From Candidula unifasciata (taxonomy: Eukaryota; Mollusca; Gastropoda; Stylommatophora; Geomitridae): DNA of 64,000 nt. Of the stretch, positions 24,691-35,402 are shown one piece after another. The notes below the pieces were generated by a model. The model made no database searches and was not told the DNA's origin. It worked only from the letters and a program-made list of their open reading frames with translations. How positions within the stretch are numbered: position 1 is the first letter of the stretch; the number at the start of each line of letters is the position of its first letter. Where the stretch lies: assembly GCA_905116865.2 (NCBI GenBank), contig CAJHNH020001122.1:56001-120000 (forward strand), written 5' to 3'. The position numbers and the translations under genes are program-made.

Positions 24691-24964
24691 GCCCCATTCT
24701 CTGAATCCGTTCGTTTCCCTATGTGATGATTATCTGTTTGCTTTTCCTTATCTGTTTGCGTCTTTATATGTTATGCCTAGTAGATCGTCACACTTCTTAT
24801 CTTTTATCTATGAATTTTAGTGGCTGTCCAGTATTGCTATTATTTCCTAGTCTTTCTTAAATTCGTTACATTTAGCATTCACTATTTTCCTTCACTCAAG
24901 CGAGTTACTTTAGCACACTTTGTGTACGCACGATTTGGTTCCTGCGCGCAGAGCCTCAGTTTTA

Positions 24965-25165
24965 TAAACCAAGAACACGTGGTTGGTGATGTGGTCAACA
25001 TCATGCCAATTACCAGGATATTACATGACATTTTTAAAAGTCTGGGGTGCCTGGAAGTCAAAATAATGTTTGGAGAAAACATCTGACTGGATGCGGATTC
25101 TAACCTCAGAACTTCTAGCCGTCAGGCAAGCGCCTTACCAATACTCTACCGGGCTCCTTGCGTTG
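24965..25165 (-). repeat. SINE with tRNA-like head, reverse strand
   Basis: The reverse complement starts GAGCCCGGTAGAGTATTGGT and has a B-box-like GGTTAGAATCC followed by CAGTCAGATGTTTTCTCC. Similar in layout to the element at 815-945. Confidence 0.6.
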
Positions 25166-25284
25166 TTAGATAGATGCTTTTCTTCTTCTAATGGCCCTAG
25201 TAACACACTGACAAAACTGTCATAGTCTCTTTACGCAGTACTGTATAGTTTGTATTAATATATTATAATTCAGTTAGTCGCATA

Positions 25285-25395
25285 TAACCAGATTGTGACC
25301 GGTATCATCAGTATTGGAACTGCGTTGGCTGCTGAAGATGAAGACGCGACGTGCATGTAATGGCCCAAGTGCTGTGATGTAAATTCTTTACAACA
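25285..25395 (-). repeat. Dispersed repeat F, reverse partial copy
   Basis: The reverse complement resembles the core of 20940-21085 (cagcagccaacgcagttccaatactgatg...accggtcac). Fragmentary. Confidence 0.5.
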
Positions 25396-26148
25396 ACTCA
25401 ACATAATTAGTCTTACTGCAATAATAGTAGATTATGTTTCTAATTTTCGATCCCAGTAACTTACATGAGTTTTTCCCCGCATTGGCTGGTGAATATCGAT
25501 TATGATCTGCAGTTGCAAGAATAATGTCAGCAGGTGCTAACCTATGATAACATTATAACCATTGTGTGTCTGTCACGTAATAACATGTTATCGTAACAAA
25601 CCGTATGACAATATTAATTACTATGGATAGTTTAGTTACATGTGACGAACCGTTTTAAACTGATGCGTTGCTGTGTTACTAAAAAACTGCATACTTTAAT
25701 TTACAATTGTAGAAAGAAAAAACCCATAATTATGGAAGAATATACTTTCTGAACTATGAAACCTAATTTCACAGCTTTTTTGTCAAAATTATTATCTGTA
25801 CTAGATTTGTATAATTAAACAGCTCATTACTATCGCTAAGTCGTCGTTAAACGGTGTATTATTTCAGCATCGACAGCTACAATGGGAACGAGTACACTAC
25901 CTTGGGCTAAGTTTGAAAATACCTAGTGTTGGCTGAAATAATAGTTTTCAGAGCTGAATTATCCGTTTACAAATTGTATCGATATATTTTTTTCTAATTT
26001 GTAATTGCATGCCTTTTTATATTTAAAGTGCAAAACCTAGTGATAAAGCCATGTCTTAATAAAATAGCTGATACAGTATGTATTAGATGTATTAGTTTCA
26101 CTGTACAAGAAGTACAGATTTTACCCAAAAAAAATCACAGAAAATATT

Positions 26149-26335
26149 ATGATTTATAATATATCAATAACAGACGAAGCGTATGATCACCAAGTTACAA
26201 CTGTAATTTTCCAATGGATCATCTTTACTGTGGTTTGCCAGACAATAGATCTTTTCGGCGTAGCTACCAATATCATCAACATTATTTGCTTCGTGAAGCA
26301 AGGCTTAAAAGACCCGGTCAACGTTAGTCTTCTTG
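26149..26335 (+). CDS. Locus 2 exon 1: N-terminus and TM1
   Basis: ATG at 26149 is the only plausible in-frame start. 187 bp, phase 1 end at CTTCTTG before donor GTACAG (a weaker donor than in the other loci). Confidence 0.88.
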
Positions 26336-27993
26336 GTACAGGTTTTTCTTTGTTTATTTTGATTACATATTGTTATTATTTTAATGATTATAAAACTAGG
26401 AAGCCGTGAGAGAAGCAATGCTTAGACGCTGATAAGTATGTAAAGGGCGGCTGTTAGAATACTTGTCCTGTTGGCTCAGACATTAGATTTGGGGAGGGGG
26501 GGGGGGGGAGTAGAGGTAAGATGGATGGAGAGAAGAGACCCATTGTCCTTAGCAATTATTGTTGGTAAAAGGCAACTGTTTAGAGATTTGATGCAGAAGG
26601 ACGTGTGGGTCAAATAAACGCATTCTCGCAGTCTAGCTGTTCCCCATGTGGGTTCCGAAGCCCTGTTATAGGGAAAACGAGAATAGACCCACTGCCTACC
26701 CAAAAACATATCGTAAGAGTCGACTAATTGTGAGCTTGCTTCGAAGGCGGAGTGCATCTGCCTTAGAGGCAAGGAACCAGCAGTCTGCATACAAATGAGT
26801 CAGATTTGTTAAACGGATGCACACGCAACTCTCAGGTTCTGGAACAGTCCATAAGTGGATGGACAACCAGAACTTTCCGCTAGAGTTTACAGCTGGTAAA
26901 GGCGAAAAAGAAGAAGAAGAAGTCTAGATGTAACCTCAAAGTATTCAGTAGGACTTTTAAAGGGCCCATGCAAAAGAAGCAGAAGAATAAGGAGGATGTG
27001 GGTAAAAAGAGGGGAAGTTTAGAAGAAGACGACAACAACGAAGGCGAACGAGAAGAGCTAGAACTTGGCTCTGGCTGCTGAACAATAAAACAGCAATTAT
27101 GAGAATATCCTGAGTGTTGGCATGCCAGGTCTTAACTTTGCTCAGCAGCATGGTCTCCTAGGACATATAGCTAAACCCGTAAAAGGGGGTTCGGGAAGGA
27201 AGGGTCTCAGGCCCCCACAGGTCTCTAACTGCTAGGGATAAGGGGTAGTGAACTGAAGCTCCTTCCCCAATATACGTGTGAGTTGATTGAGAGACTCATT
27301 TCATCATGCATATAAATGATGTTTAACATTATTTGTTTATACGGTTTATGTGTTTTTCTGATACAATATTACAGAGACCCTGCCCACCCCCGCCAATCCC
27401 ACTCCCTCCCTCATTTCCCCCAAAAATAGGTAAGGTGGAAAGGGAAATATTCCCCCCCCCCCACCCCCTTTTGCAAACTCATCGTTTCTGTGTGCTTATC
27501 GTTTGCAATTCAATATTTTCTTTTTTTTAAATTTACTTAAAGGACTAGCTATTGCTGATCTAGGCTGCTTGATAACCCTCGTCTGGACAAACATTTGCTT
27601 CACTCCAGCTTTCAGTACAGCAGATTTACCGTTCGAACCCATAGAGTTTCAGCATTTAACAAGTGGAATGCCACATACAACATTCACCAGAATAACAAGC
27701 TGGATCACAGCAGTAATAACACTGGAAAGATGTCTTTGCATTGCAGCCCCATTGAAGGTTTGCTTGTGTTGTCTGACTTGTGGTAGTAAATGACATGTTC
27801 ACATATTCACAAAGAAATTGAGCACAAAAGCCATTTGAATAATTGTGATGCCCAAGTCTCTTAGGCTCTATACATCAGTCTATTGTTACAATTCTTTTAA
27901 GGAAAACTGTAAATAAACATCTCTGACTATAATTCTCAGCTCTATTTATTTTGAGGTCTAGAACCATGAATTGCGTTTTTTTGGGGGGGTTAT

Positions 27994-28082
<89 letters not shown>

Positions 28083-28182
28083 GACTGTTTATTTTGAGGT
28101 CTAGAAAAATGAATGGTGCTTTTTTGGGTTGTATAATTTCTCTCTCTCTCTTTATTATGTGTGTATATATATATACATACAC

Positions 28183-28265
<83 letters not shown>

Positions 28266-29304
28266 TTAGTAATATTATGCATATAGCCAAAAAAAAATCA
28301 GTTGTTTACTTTGCAATTGTTCACTTTACAGTTGTTTTCTCACAATTGTTTACTTTACAGTTATTTCCTCACAGTTGTTTACTTTACAATTGTTTACTTT
28401 ACAGTTGTTTCCTTACATTTGTTACTTTACAGTTGTTTACTTTACAGTTGTTTACTTTACAGTTGTTTACTTTAAGTTGTTTACCTTACCTTTTGTTTTA
28501 AATAACAGTTGATGCTAGGTTATAGATCTGAAGGGGCTTATGTTGTACCTGTTTTCGTATGGCAAAACTCACATTTTTCAAATGTCTCAAGCTATTTTCA
28601 CTGGTACCTAATCTATTAGAATGGTATCAGATGACACTCTTAAAAAAAGCAGCTCACAAAATTGGACTAGTTATCAATCAAGATAAGACAGAATACGTGA
28701 TAATAACAAGACAGTGAAATGATATAGACGCTGCTCCTACAAGCCGTTAATATGAAAATCCAACGATCGGAATTATGTAAGTACTTGGGTGCAAACTTCA
28801 ACTGCTCCAACATGCTGAGAGAAGAAATGCAATCTAGAATACAGAATGGAAAAAAAAGTATACTAAGCCTTTCAACATCTGCAAAAGTCATGTCAAAGTC
28901 ACATCTGGCAACATCAAGATCAACATGTAAATAAAGTTGATGAGACCAGTTTGTTTGTATGGCTCTAAAACTTGGAGATGAGAGCAAAATGAAACTTTAA
29001 AACACATTTCAAAATCAGAATCTTACGACGAATCATTGGACCGAACGAAAAAGCAAACAGCATGGATTGGATAGTGAGAAGCAACTAAAAAATTTAAAAT
29101 CTGTTTGAATCACTATTGATCGGTGCAATCATGATATCTAATAGACTCACATGGCCGCGGCATATCGAGAGATTGACAGACGACAAAGAGGTAAAAACTG
29201 TAAACAATATGGATCTGAATGGTGGTAGACCACAAGGCAGACCAATAAGACGAAGGAGAGATAATATGAAGAAACAGCTACAAATCAGCTGGAAAGAGAG
29301 GGTC

Positions 29305-29367
<63 letters not shown>

Positions 29368-29726
29368 CAGAGGCGTGTGATATCTGCAGCGATGAACCTC
29401 AAGGGCTCACAATGCTGAAGAAGAAGACGATGCTGTGTTATATATCTGGTGTGCTTTACGTTGTAGCTCTTTCATATTTGTCGGCGTCTGTGGCTTAGGC
29501 GTTGCGAACGGGGTGCCGAGTACGATTCCAGCTGCAGACGGTTTGTCTTGCGCTGGTTTCGACAGTGGTACCGAGAGCCGACCATCCAGAAGCAATAACA
29601 AACTACTGGACGTAAATTTGCCTTGAAAAACCATAACAGACAGAAAGTGTTGGGGTTGGTTCTGCAACGTCCTGTAAAAGATACACAAACAACTAATTTT
29701 AAATTAAATATATATATTTATATATA

Positions 29727-29797
<71 letters not shown>

Positions 29798-30826
29798 TTA
29801 AAAGAGGCATATTCCATGTTTATATACATATATGTCTTCGCGTATTGTTGTTTTTTTTTTTTTTTAATGAAAACATTGTGGTCTAGATGATTCATCGCGA
29901 AGGATTTTATCCGATTTGGCTCGTCTAAGCGCTTGTTGCAAGCATCACCCACAGAGCGACATCCGTGATCTCTGCTACTGTCTCCTTGGATTGCTGTGAC
30001 AACTGAATATATGAACCCAACACTGCAGCCAGTTAAAAAAAAATAGACTGCTTTTCTCAAGAAAATAATACACGTTTACAGTATTTTGTTTTCCATTGTG
30101 TCGTTTCGAATGAATGTTATTGCCAATATTATTGTGGTCAATGGTTAGATTAACGAACATATATTTTATAACTGTTAATATGCAAATGTATACCTTATGA
30201 TATCTGGTACTTTTCATTTCTATCAGGTGAAAAGCATTGTCACCACGAAACGAGTTGCAATTCTCATCGTTGTCATCTTCCTTGTTCTAATCTTCAGCGT
30301 GGCCCTAATTTACGTAGTCAACCGTCTGGAGTTTAAATTTTACGCTGCAAGAAATAAAAGCCTTTTGGGACTAGTTTTTACTCTAGATCGTGAACGAGTG
30401 GAAAAATGTTCCTTTGCCATTAACAATGTTTGTGTTCCCTTTACTTCGTTTTCCGTCATCACTGTTTGTACTATAATCCTCGTCATTAAGTTAAGAAGAA
30501 CAGCGAAATGGAGGCAGAAATCAGCCGTTTCTGATCAAGCCGATGCTTCTATCAGACGCAGTCAGAAAGTCGCCAAAATGGTGGTGATGATTTCAACACT
30601 TTTCATTGCATGCTTCATCCCGTTCAGTATTATATTTATAGCTATGGCAGTGGAACCTGAGCTGTCGCTGGATGGAAAATACAGACACCTTATTGTGATA
30701 TTAGGAGGCCTTGGGACTGTTTTGGAATCTGTAAATTCTTCTGTGAATATTTTCATATATTACCACATGAGCAGCAAATATAGACTTGTTTTACGACATT
30801 TGTTTTGTCTGGCTGAGGAAGGGTAA
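26149..30826 (+). CDS. Chemosensory-type GPCR, locus 2, complete
   Basis: Exons 26149-26335, 27543-27757 and 30227-30826 join in frame to 333 aa; introns are 1207 and 2469 bp with GT-AG ends. The protein is a rhodopsin-like seven-transmembrane receptor of the gastropod chemosensory type. It has a short N-terminus with an NIS sequon (N4), TM1 about 18-48, TM2 with D68 in LAIADL, TM3 ending in ERC (124-126) in place of DRY, TM4 from about 145, TM5, and a basic third inner loop with NQKVAKM-like SQKVAKM. TM6 is VVMISTLFIACFIPFSIIF. TM7 has NSSVNIFIYY where NPxxY is usual, then helix 8 MSSKYR. No stop or frameshift is seen. Inferred role: sensing of an external ligand at the plasma membrane through G proteins; the ligand is unknown. 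The closest relative in the window is locus 3. Confidence 0.9.
26400..27300. other. Locus 2 intron 1, unassigned sequence
   Basis: Contains a G run at about 26492-26508 and purine-rich gaagaagaag segments near 26900 and 27000-27060. No repeat body or gene recognised. Confidence 0.4.
27543..27757 (+). CDS. Locus 2 exon 2: TM2-TM3
   Basis: 215 bp. Acceptor acttaaag after a T-rich tract, donor GTTTGC after CCATTGAAG. Encodes GLAIADLGCLI, WTNICFTPAF and ITLERCLCIAAPLK. Confidence 0.92.
27942..28152. repeat. Direct duplication, each copy ending in (CT)n
   Basis: ttattttgaggtctagaacc...tttttttggg...tataat then (CT)n at 27947-28080 is repeated as ttattttgaggtctagaaaa...ttttttgggttgtataat then (CT)n at 28089-28152. 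The CT arrays differ greatly in length. Confidence 0.85.
28158..28265. repeat. (TA)n-(TG)n compound microsatellite
   Basis: tatata array followed directly by tgtgtg up to about 28265, inside locus 2 intron 2. Confidence 0.95.
28300..28490. repeat. Minisatellite, about 15-bp unit
   Basis: About twelve tandem copies of ttgtttactttacag with single-base variants (ttgttttctcacaa, ttatttcctcacag). Inside locus 2 intron 2. It follows the TA/TG array after about 35 bp. Confidence 0.9.
28590..29440 (+). mobile_element. LINE ORF2 C-terminal half, decayed
   Basis: The forward strand gives KKAAHKIGLVINQDKTEYVI (post-catalytic RT helix), then ELCKYLGANFNCSNMLREEM at 28770, GSKTWR and WPRHIERLTDD...NNMDLNGGRPQGRPIRRRRD. 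A (GA)n array at 29311-29364 interrupts the end. Several frameshifts and stops. Located in intron 2 of locus 2, same strand. Confidence 0.8.
29481..29696 (+). repeat. tRNA-derived SINE, type A
   Basis: Starts tcggcgtctgtggcttaggc. The body has gctggtttcgacagtgg and actactggacgtaaatttgc and ends cctgtaaaagatacacaaac. Followed directly by a TA array (29707-29785), a common SINE tail environment. Confidence 0.8.
29707..29797. repeat. (TA)n-(TG)n microsatellite
   Basis: Interrupted tatata runs followed by tgtgtgtgtg. Confidence 0.9.
30227..30826 (+). CDS. Locus 2 exon 3: TM4-TM7 and C-tail
   Basis: Acceptor tatcag before GTGAAAAGCATT; 600 bp open to the TAA ending at 30826. Encodes 199 aa including VKSIVTTKR, ACFIPFS and YYHMSSKYR, and a short tail after LFCLAEEG. 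Confidence 0.92.
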   Translation: MKSIVTTKRVAILIVVIFLVLIFSVALIYVVNRLEFKFYAARNKSLLGLVFTLDRERVEKCSFAINNVCVPFTSFSVITVCTIILVIKLRRTAKWRQKSAVSDQADASIRRSQKVAKMVVMISTLFIACFIPFSIIFIAMAVEPELSLDGKYRHLIVILGGLGTVLESVNSSVNIFIYYHMSSKYRLVLRHLFCLAEEG

Positions 30827-30949
30827 CGGTGTTATAGACAAAACGGAATAATTGTATAATGGAGAAATACATCAACTTTTGATAAATGCTTTGATTCTGC
30901 CACAATATGTGCTCTTTGTACCTCACATATATATTTTGTTTGTATATAT

Positions 30950-30966
30950 GTATGTATATATGTATG

Positions 30967-31047
<81 letters not shown>

Positions 31048-31160
31048 ATTTATGTATGTATGTATGTATGTGTTTATGGTTTGTGTGTGTGCGTATACAC
31101 GCATTATGTGTGTTTATTATATATGTATGTATGTATATGAGTGTTTATGTGTCTGTGTAT
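30950..31160. repeat. (TATG)n, (TA)n and (TG)n arrays after locus 2
   Basis: tatgtatgtatatatgtatg, a TA array to 31029, tgtgtgtg, then tatgtatgtatg repeats. The 77-110 aa ORFs crossing it are translated microsatellite, not genes. Confidence 0.9.
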
Positions 31161-31317
31161 CTATGAGCATGCAAGAGCATGTTAGATTATGTGTACGTGT
31201 GCATTTTCGAGAATGTATGATTGTGTGTAAATGATGGGTGTATGTATTATTTCATAATGTATACTTTTATGTAGACATAACATACATTATCGATCACATG
31301 CAATGGAGGTTATCACG

Positions 31318-31404
31318 GTTAGTGCTGGGAAGGGCGGAATCCAAGGCGGGCCTGCGTGCCCAATTTGTAACCATTTGATAATTAATTATCAATGGGTTAC
31401 AAAC
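31318..31404. repeat. Repeat with 40-bp near-perfect palindrome
   Basis: 31364-31403 reads almost the same on both strands around gataattaattatc, with two mismatched pairs. The left flank (ggcgggcctgcgtgcccaat) resembles 17525-17552 (gacgggcctacgtggccaat), so a dispersed family with inverted ends is likely. Confidence 0.6.
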
Positions 31405-31409
31405 TGTAT

Positions 31410-32060
31410 ACATGTTGCTCTAAAGTCTATTATGCCCTGTTCTAAGGCGTAGGATAATGACTCGCTTTGGACTTTAGTAATCGTCTTTTGCCACTTTTGG
31501 AGTTTTTCTGATTGATTTGATTATTCTATTTTTTCTGTTGATAGGAGTCTGGTACGTCACGTTGTTCTTCACTTGCACCTCCCTTAGATAGTTTTTCAGT
31601 TCTTTTAATCCCCGGGAACTCTGCAGTGGGATGGTATCCATTGCATAACTACCTTACATCGGCTGCCTAGTTCAAATAGTAGTGTCCTCATAACTGGTAC
31701 TTTTCCAGAATCAGTAGCTTGATGAATACCATCGGTTGTGTGATATACCCGAGGTTGAGTAATTTTTCTGCGGCTATCTTGATGGCTTGAACTTCTGTAT
31801 TGTACTTGTGACAGTGCTTTCACTGGACAGTTTGACATCATGGCATGGAGGATCATCTGTATCAGAGTTAATTAAAACAGAAAATTGGGGATAGGAATGA
31901 CTGACTACCAATGCCACATGGCATGGACTTTGAGGTCGGCGGTTTTGAACAACATCATGGCACACGGGTAGTAACCCATAAGTGCTCCGTTCTTCTTCTA
32001 ACTCAAGTCTGAGTCCAAAGTTTCTCAGCGCAGTGAACCGGCTCCGTAGCACCGGCGAGA
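31410..32060 (-). mobile_element. RNase H segment of a LINE, reverse strand
   Basis: The reverse strand at 32052-31774 includes INSDTDDPPCHDVKLSSEST, and 31856-31605 includes KVVMQWIPSHCRVPGD (the QWIPSHCxxxGN block of RNase HI). Further down is a relic of an LRTGHNRL motif at about 31445-31425, which follows RNase H in Jockey-like elements. The first acidic motif is lost to frameshift. Confidence 0.75.
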
Positions 32061-32244
32061 ATCATGAAATACTTGTGGGTAGATTTTTAACTCCAAATAT
32101 TGCACGGGCAGCGAAGTTAGGCTACTCTTTTCAATTTCCAACTGCCAATGATTTTGTACGTGCGCAACAATGGACACGGGCGTCCGATCACACTACCCAG
32201 AGACCGAGGGAAATACTAGAAGCCCACGTTAAAAAATGCCAGCC

Positions 32245-32330
32245 CTTACATTGGATTTAACTCAGAACCTCTAGCACTCGAGGCTGACACCACGCACCGA
32301 GACCATGCAGCCGCCCAGGGACTTTGAGGA
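32245..32330 (-). repeat. SINE head resembling a long-arm tRNA
   Basis: The reverse complement reads GGCGGCTGCATGGTCTCGGT, then AGCCTCGAGTGCTAGAGGTTC. This is the same head as at 53745-53875 (-) and 55770-55995 (+). The extra arm suggests a leucine/serine-type tRNA ancestor. Confidence 0.6.
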
Positions 32331-32839
32331 TCATGGACTATAATAAGTAATTATCATTTTTGCTACATTTTTTTTTTTCAGTTATACAGTTATCTCACAT
32401 ACTCAGCAATTGTTGCCATTTTACGGTCTCAACTGGTCTCTAGTCAACATTCCCATACGTTCACTAATTCCCGATAGACGCGTACGATGATAGTGGCTAA
32501 ATATAGTATAGTTCTGAAGCATCCTAGTACTGCCATTCATATATGCCCTCAAGAAGTTTCTGTCACTATTCTAAATTGATTTTAAAAAGCTTGTATTTTT
32601 ACTATGTACACTTTGATTATTTTAAGTTATGATACATCCTTTCAAACCAATTTAAGTATTTCTTAAAGCTAGTGAAACAGAGGTGTCGGCATGGACTTTG
32701 AGAAGAAGAGGAGGAAAGAAGAAGTCTAATATTACTTTGTTATGGTAGGTTCAAACAATGCCATATAGATTATCAAGACTCTTTCTGAAAGAGCATTAGA
32801 AGTGAAAAAAAAAAAAAACAACGATCTTTTCTTATGATT

Positions 32840-33925
32840 CAATGACTTTACGAAAGCATTTGACTGTGTGAAGCATGCAGGAGTAATGGAACTACTGGAA
32901 AAGCTAAACATTGATCGAAAAAATGTACGAATTATAAATAACATGTATTGGCAGCAAACGGCAGCTATTAGAATTAATAACCAGTTGGGAACAGTTCAGA
33001 ACATAAAGAGGGGAGTAAGACAAAGATGCCTACTATTACCTGAATTTGTTTACATAATACAGTTAATAAATAATGAGATGTATCATGGATGTGCCAGGAA
33101 TTGTTACTGGTGTCCATAACATAAACAACATGTGTTATGCTGATGACACCGTCTTCATAGTGACAAGTCAAAAAGAACTACAGGAATTGATGGATGCTGT
33201 GATGGTAGAAAGTAACAAAACGGACCTCAGTTTGAATAATGGAAAGACAGAAGTAATGGCGATTTCTTAGAAATGAATAGTACCTATATGTGTGCTAATA
33301 GTCAATGGCGATAATTCAGGACAAATACAGAAATGTGGGTATATAGGCACACATATAACATCAGATGGACGTTGTATCATAGAGATAAAGAATAGAATAG
33401 GATAGGCTAAAACTGTATTTTACAAAATAAAGAGCATTTTTGTGCAAAAAAATTCCATGTAATTGAAGGTTAGGAAAATAATTCTCACAGGCTTTATATA
33501 GCCAGTTTTAATACGCGGCTGTGAAGCCCCGACAATTAAAAAAGAAGCTGAACACCATCTTGAGGCCGCGCAGATGTGGTATTATAAAAGAATCCTTCGA
33601 ATTCCTTGGACAGCTAAGAAGAACAACCCAGATGTTTTGAAAGAGGAGAATACTCGAAGACAGCTTATCACAAACTTCAGAAAGAAACAGTCATCATTTT
33701 TTGGTCATGTTAAGAGAAGAGGGAAAGTGGAACATGTTGTGACCACTGGAAAGATCTGTGGTAAGAGAGACAGAGGAAGACAGCATGAAAAGATTCTTGA
33801 CTGTCTTTTTGTTATGGCATGGAAGGGCTCATACGAACTCATACACGCATATTGTAGAGAGGCATGATCGCCCACGCTAGTAGGCAAGGCACTTGATCAT
33901 GTTAGATTAGGAGTCGATGTCACTG
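32840..33925 (+). mobile_element. LINE reverse transcriptase relic with YADD
   Basis: The forward strand shows RT motifs in order: DFTKAFDCVKH just before 32880, LEKLNIDRKNVRIINNMYW, IKRGVRQRC, then in a second frame INNMCYADDTVFIVTSQKEL (the catalytic YADD box at about 33130), DLSLNNGKTEVMAIS, and the tail MWYYKRILRIPWTAKKNN...SFFGHVKRRGKVEHVVT up to 33867. Frameshifts lie at about 33070 and 33270-33570. Inactive. The same family occurs at 59610-60090. Confidence 0.9.
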
Positions 33926-33929
33926 CACA

Positions 33930-35290
33930 TCCGAAACAGCAGCCACCCTAGGTATCGTTGAGTCTTGTGATTAAAAAAAATGTATGTAAAGTTGATTCAG
34001 TAAAATTCTTCTGTAATGACATGTTGCATTGGTGAGGAAAAAATAAAGACCAAGTACCTCGTATTTTCCAACGTGAATCTAGGGGAAGAAACTTGAAAGA
34101 ATTGGGTTCTGCTTGGTTGGGAGAATGCTGGTGATATTCCATAGTGTTTACATTGTGACTAAATACGAGCTGTTTCAATGTAGGACGTTTAAAAGCATCT
34201 TCTAGACGATCAGAGGCATCATATTTAAGTTTCCTGTAAAACGTTCGACCTGCACAAACGAAAATATTGTAAACATACTACATAATTACATCAATGACAA
34301 AGGACGCATAACCTGTATATCAAAATGAAATTTACTGTATTGATGGTTAAAGAAGATAACTGCATGTGAAGAAAAGTATGACAAATTTACATCACTACAA
34401 GTGATCTAGACTTTTCCTCTAGCCTAATGTTGGCAACAGGAAATGCCCTAGTACGTAAGAAAAGACCTACAAGATGTCGACCACATCATCCATCGTCTGT
34501 AAACATATCAGTCTAGTATTATAAGGACTGAGAGCCAAGGGCATGTCGAATGGCCTTCTACCATTACGTATAAGCACACACAAAATTTGCTACCAATCAT
34601 CAACATTACATTACGCATACCTTTAATGCAATTTTGTTGTTGTTGTTGTTTTGTTGACTTCAGATCTCTGCATGAAGCTACGCCCAAAGGTCTTCATGTA
34701 ACACATGGAAAATTTCACACAACGCTGCATTTGACTACCCGCGCGTTTGACTTTTGACCTCAAAATTATGCCTAAAGCTGGTTGTTATGGTATAAAAGAG
34801 TTATTGACAAAGTCTTTCGAGTTGTAGAAAAAAAGGGGAGGGAAAAGGGGTTATGGGAGGAGGGTTAATGACAGTCCTTTTTAACTCAAAGAGCTCAAAA
34901 AATAATTTTTATTTATGATGTTTTGGCTTGGTTTAAGCCATATTACCTGGGGCAGATGCTTTCATTTTAATATCGCATTCTAATATGGTTAACATTCCCA
35001 TTTATATTAGATTTTACAAGGCTACAATTCCAGTGAACTATATATGTCTTCTTCACACATCTTGAAGTTGAATTATTGTGTTAGTGGTTTTATGCTAGGC
35101 TTATGTCGTTTTTTTCCCTTTCTTTTTTTCTTCTTATCAGTCTTCTTTTCTTCCTCTCACCTCTTTTGTTGTTTCACCGATACCAGGTTTCAGCCCGATA
35201 TCGTGTATTTCTGTATTTATAATCTACAAAGAGACAATGCATTGAATGGCACTAATCGAAAGAAGTAGAAAAACAGAAAGACACTCTAAA
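33930..35290. other. Central spacer between loci 2 and 3, nothing recognised
   Basis: AT-rich, with a (TTG)n patch at 34633-34650 and a purine-rich patch at 34830-34870. No domain or repeat body recognised. The mirror axis of the receptor cluster lies here. Confidence 0.4.
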
Positions 35291-35299
35291 CAATTTTTT

Positions 35300-35301
<2 letters not shown>

Positions 35302-35330
<29 letters not shown>
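35302..35330 (+). repeat. Poly-G tract, 29 G
   Basis: Uninterrupted run of G after a T8 run. Prone to length error and G-quadruplex folding. Confidence 0.9.
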
Positions 35331-35402
35331 TATTTGTTTTTGCTCATCTCGGTGGCATTGGTGATGGATTTGTTTATTTTTTTTTTTTTTGTGCATTTTA
35401 TA

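Noticed and set aside
27875..28290. ORFs of 110-135 aa with RE/YI/TH repeats
   Set aside because: They are translations of CT, TA and TG microsatellites.
28300..28490. CRISPR-like array
   Set aside because: Units are contiguous without unique spacers and the setting is a eukaryotic intron.
30832..31234. Overlapping ORFs rich in YI, CV and MY after locus 2
   Set aside because: Simple-sequence DNA read in several frames.
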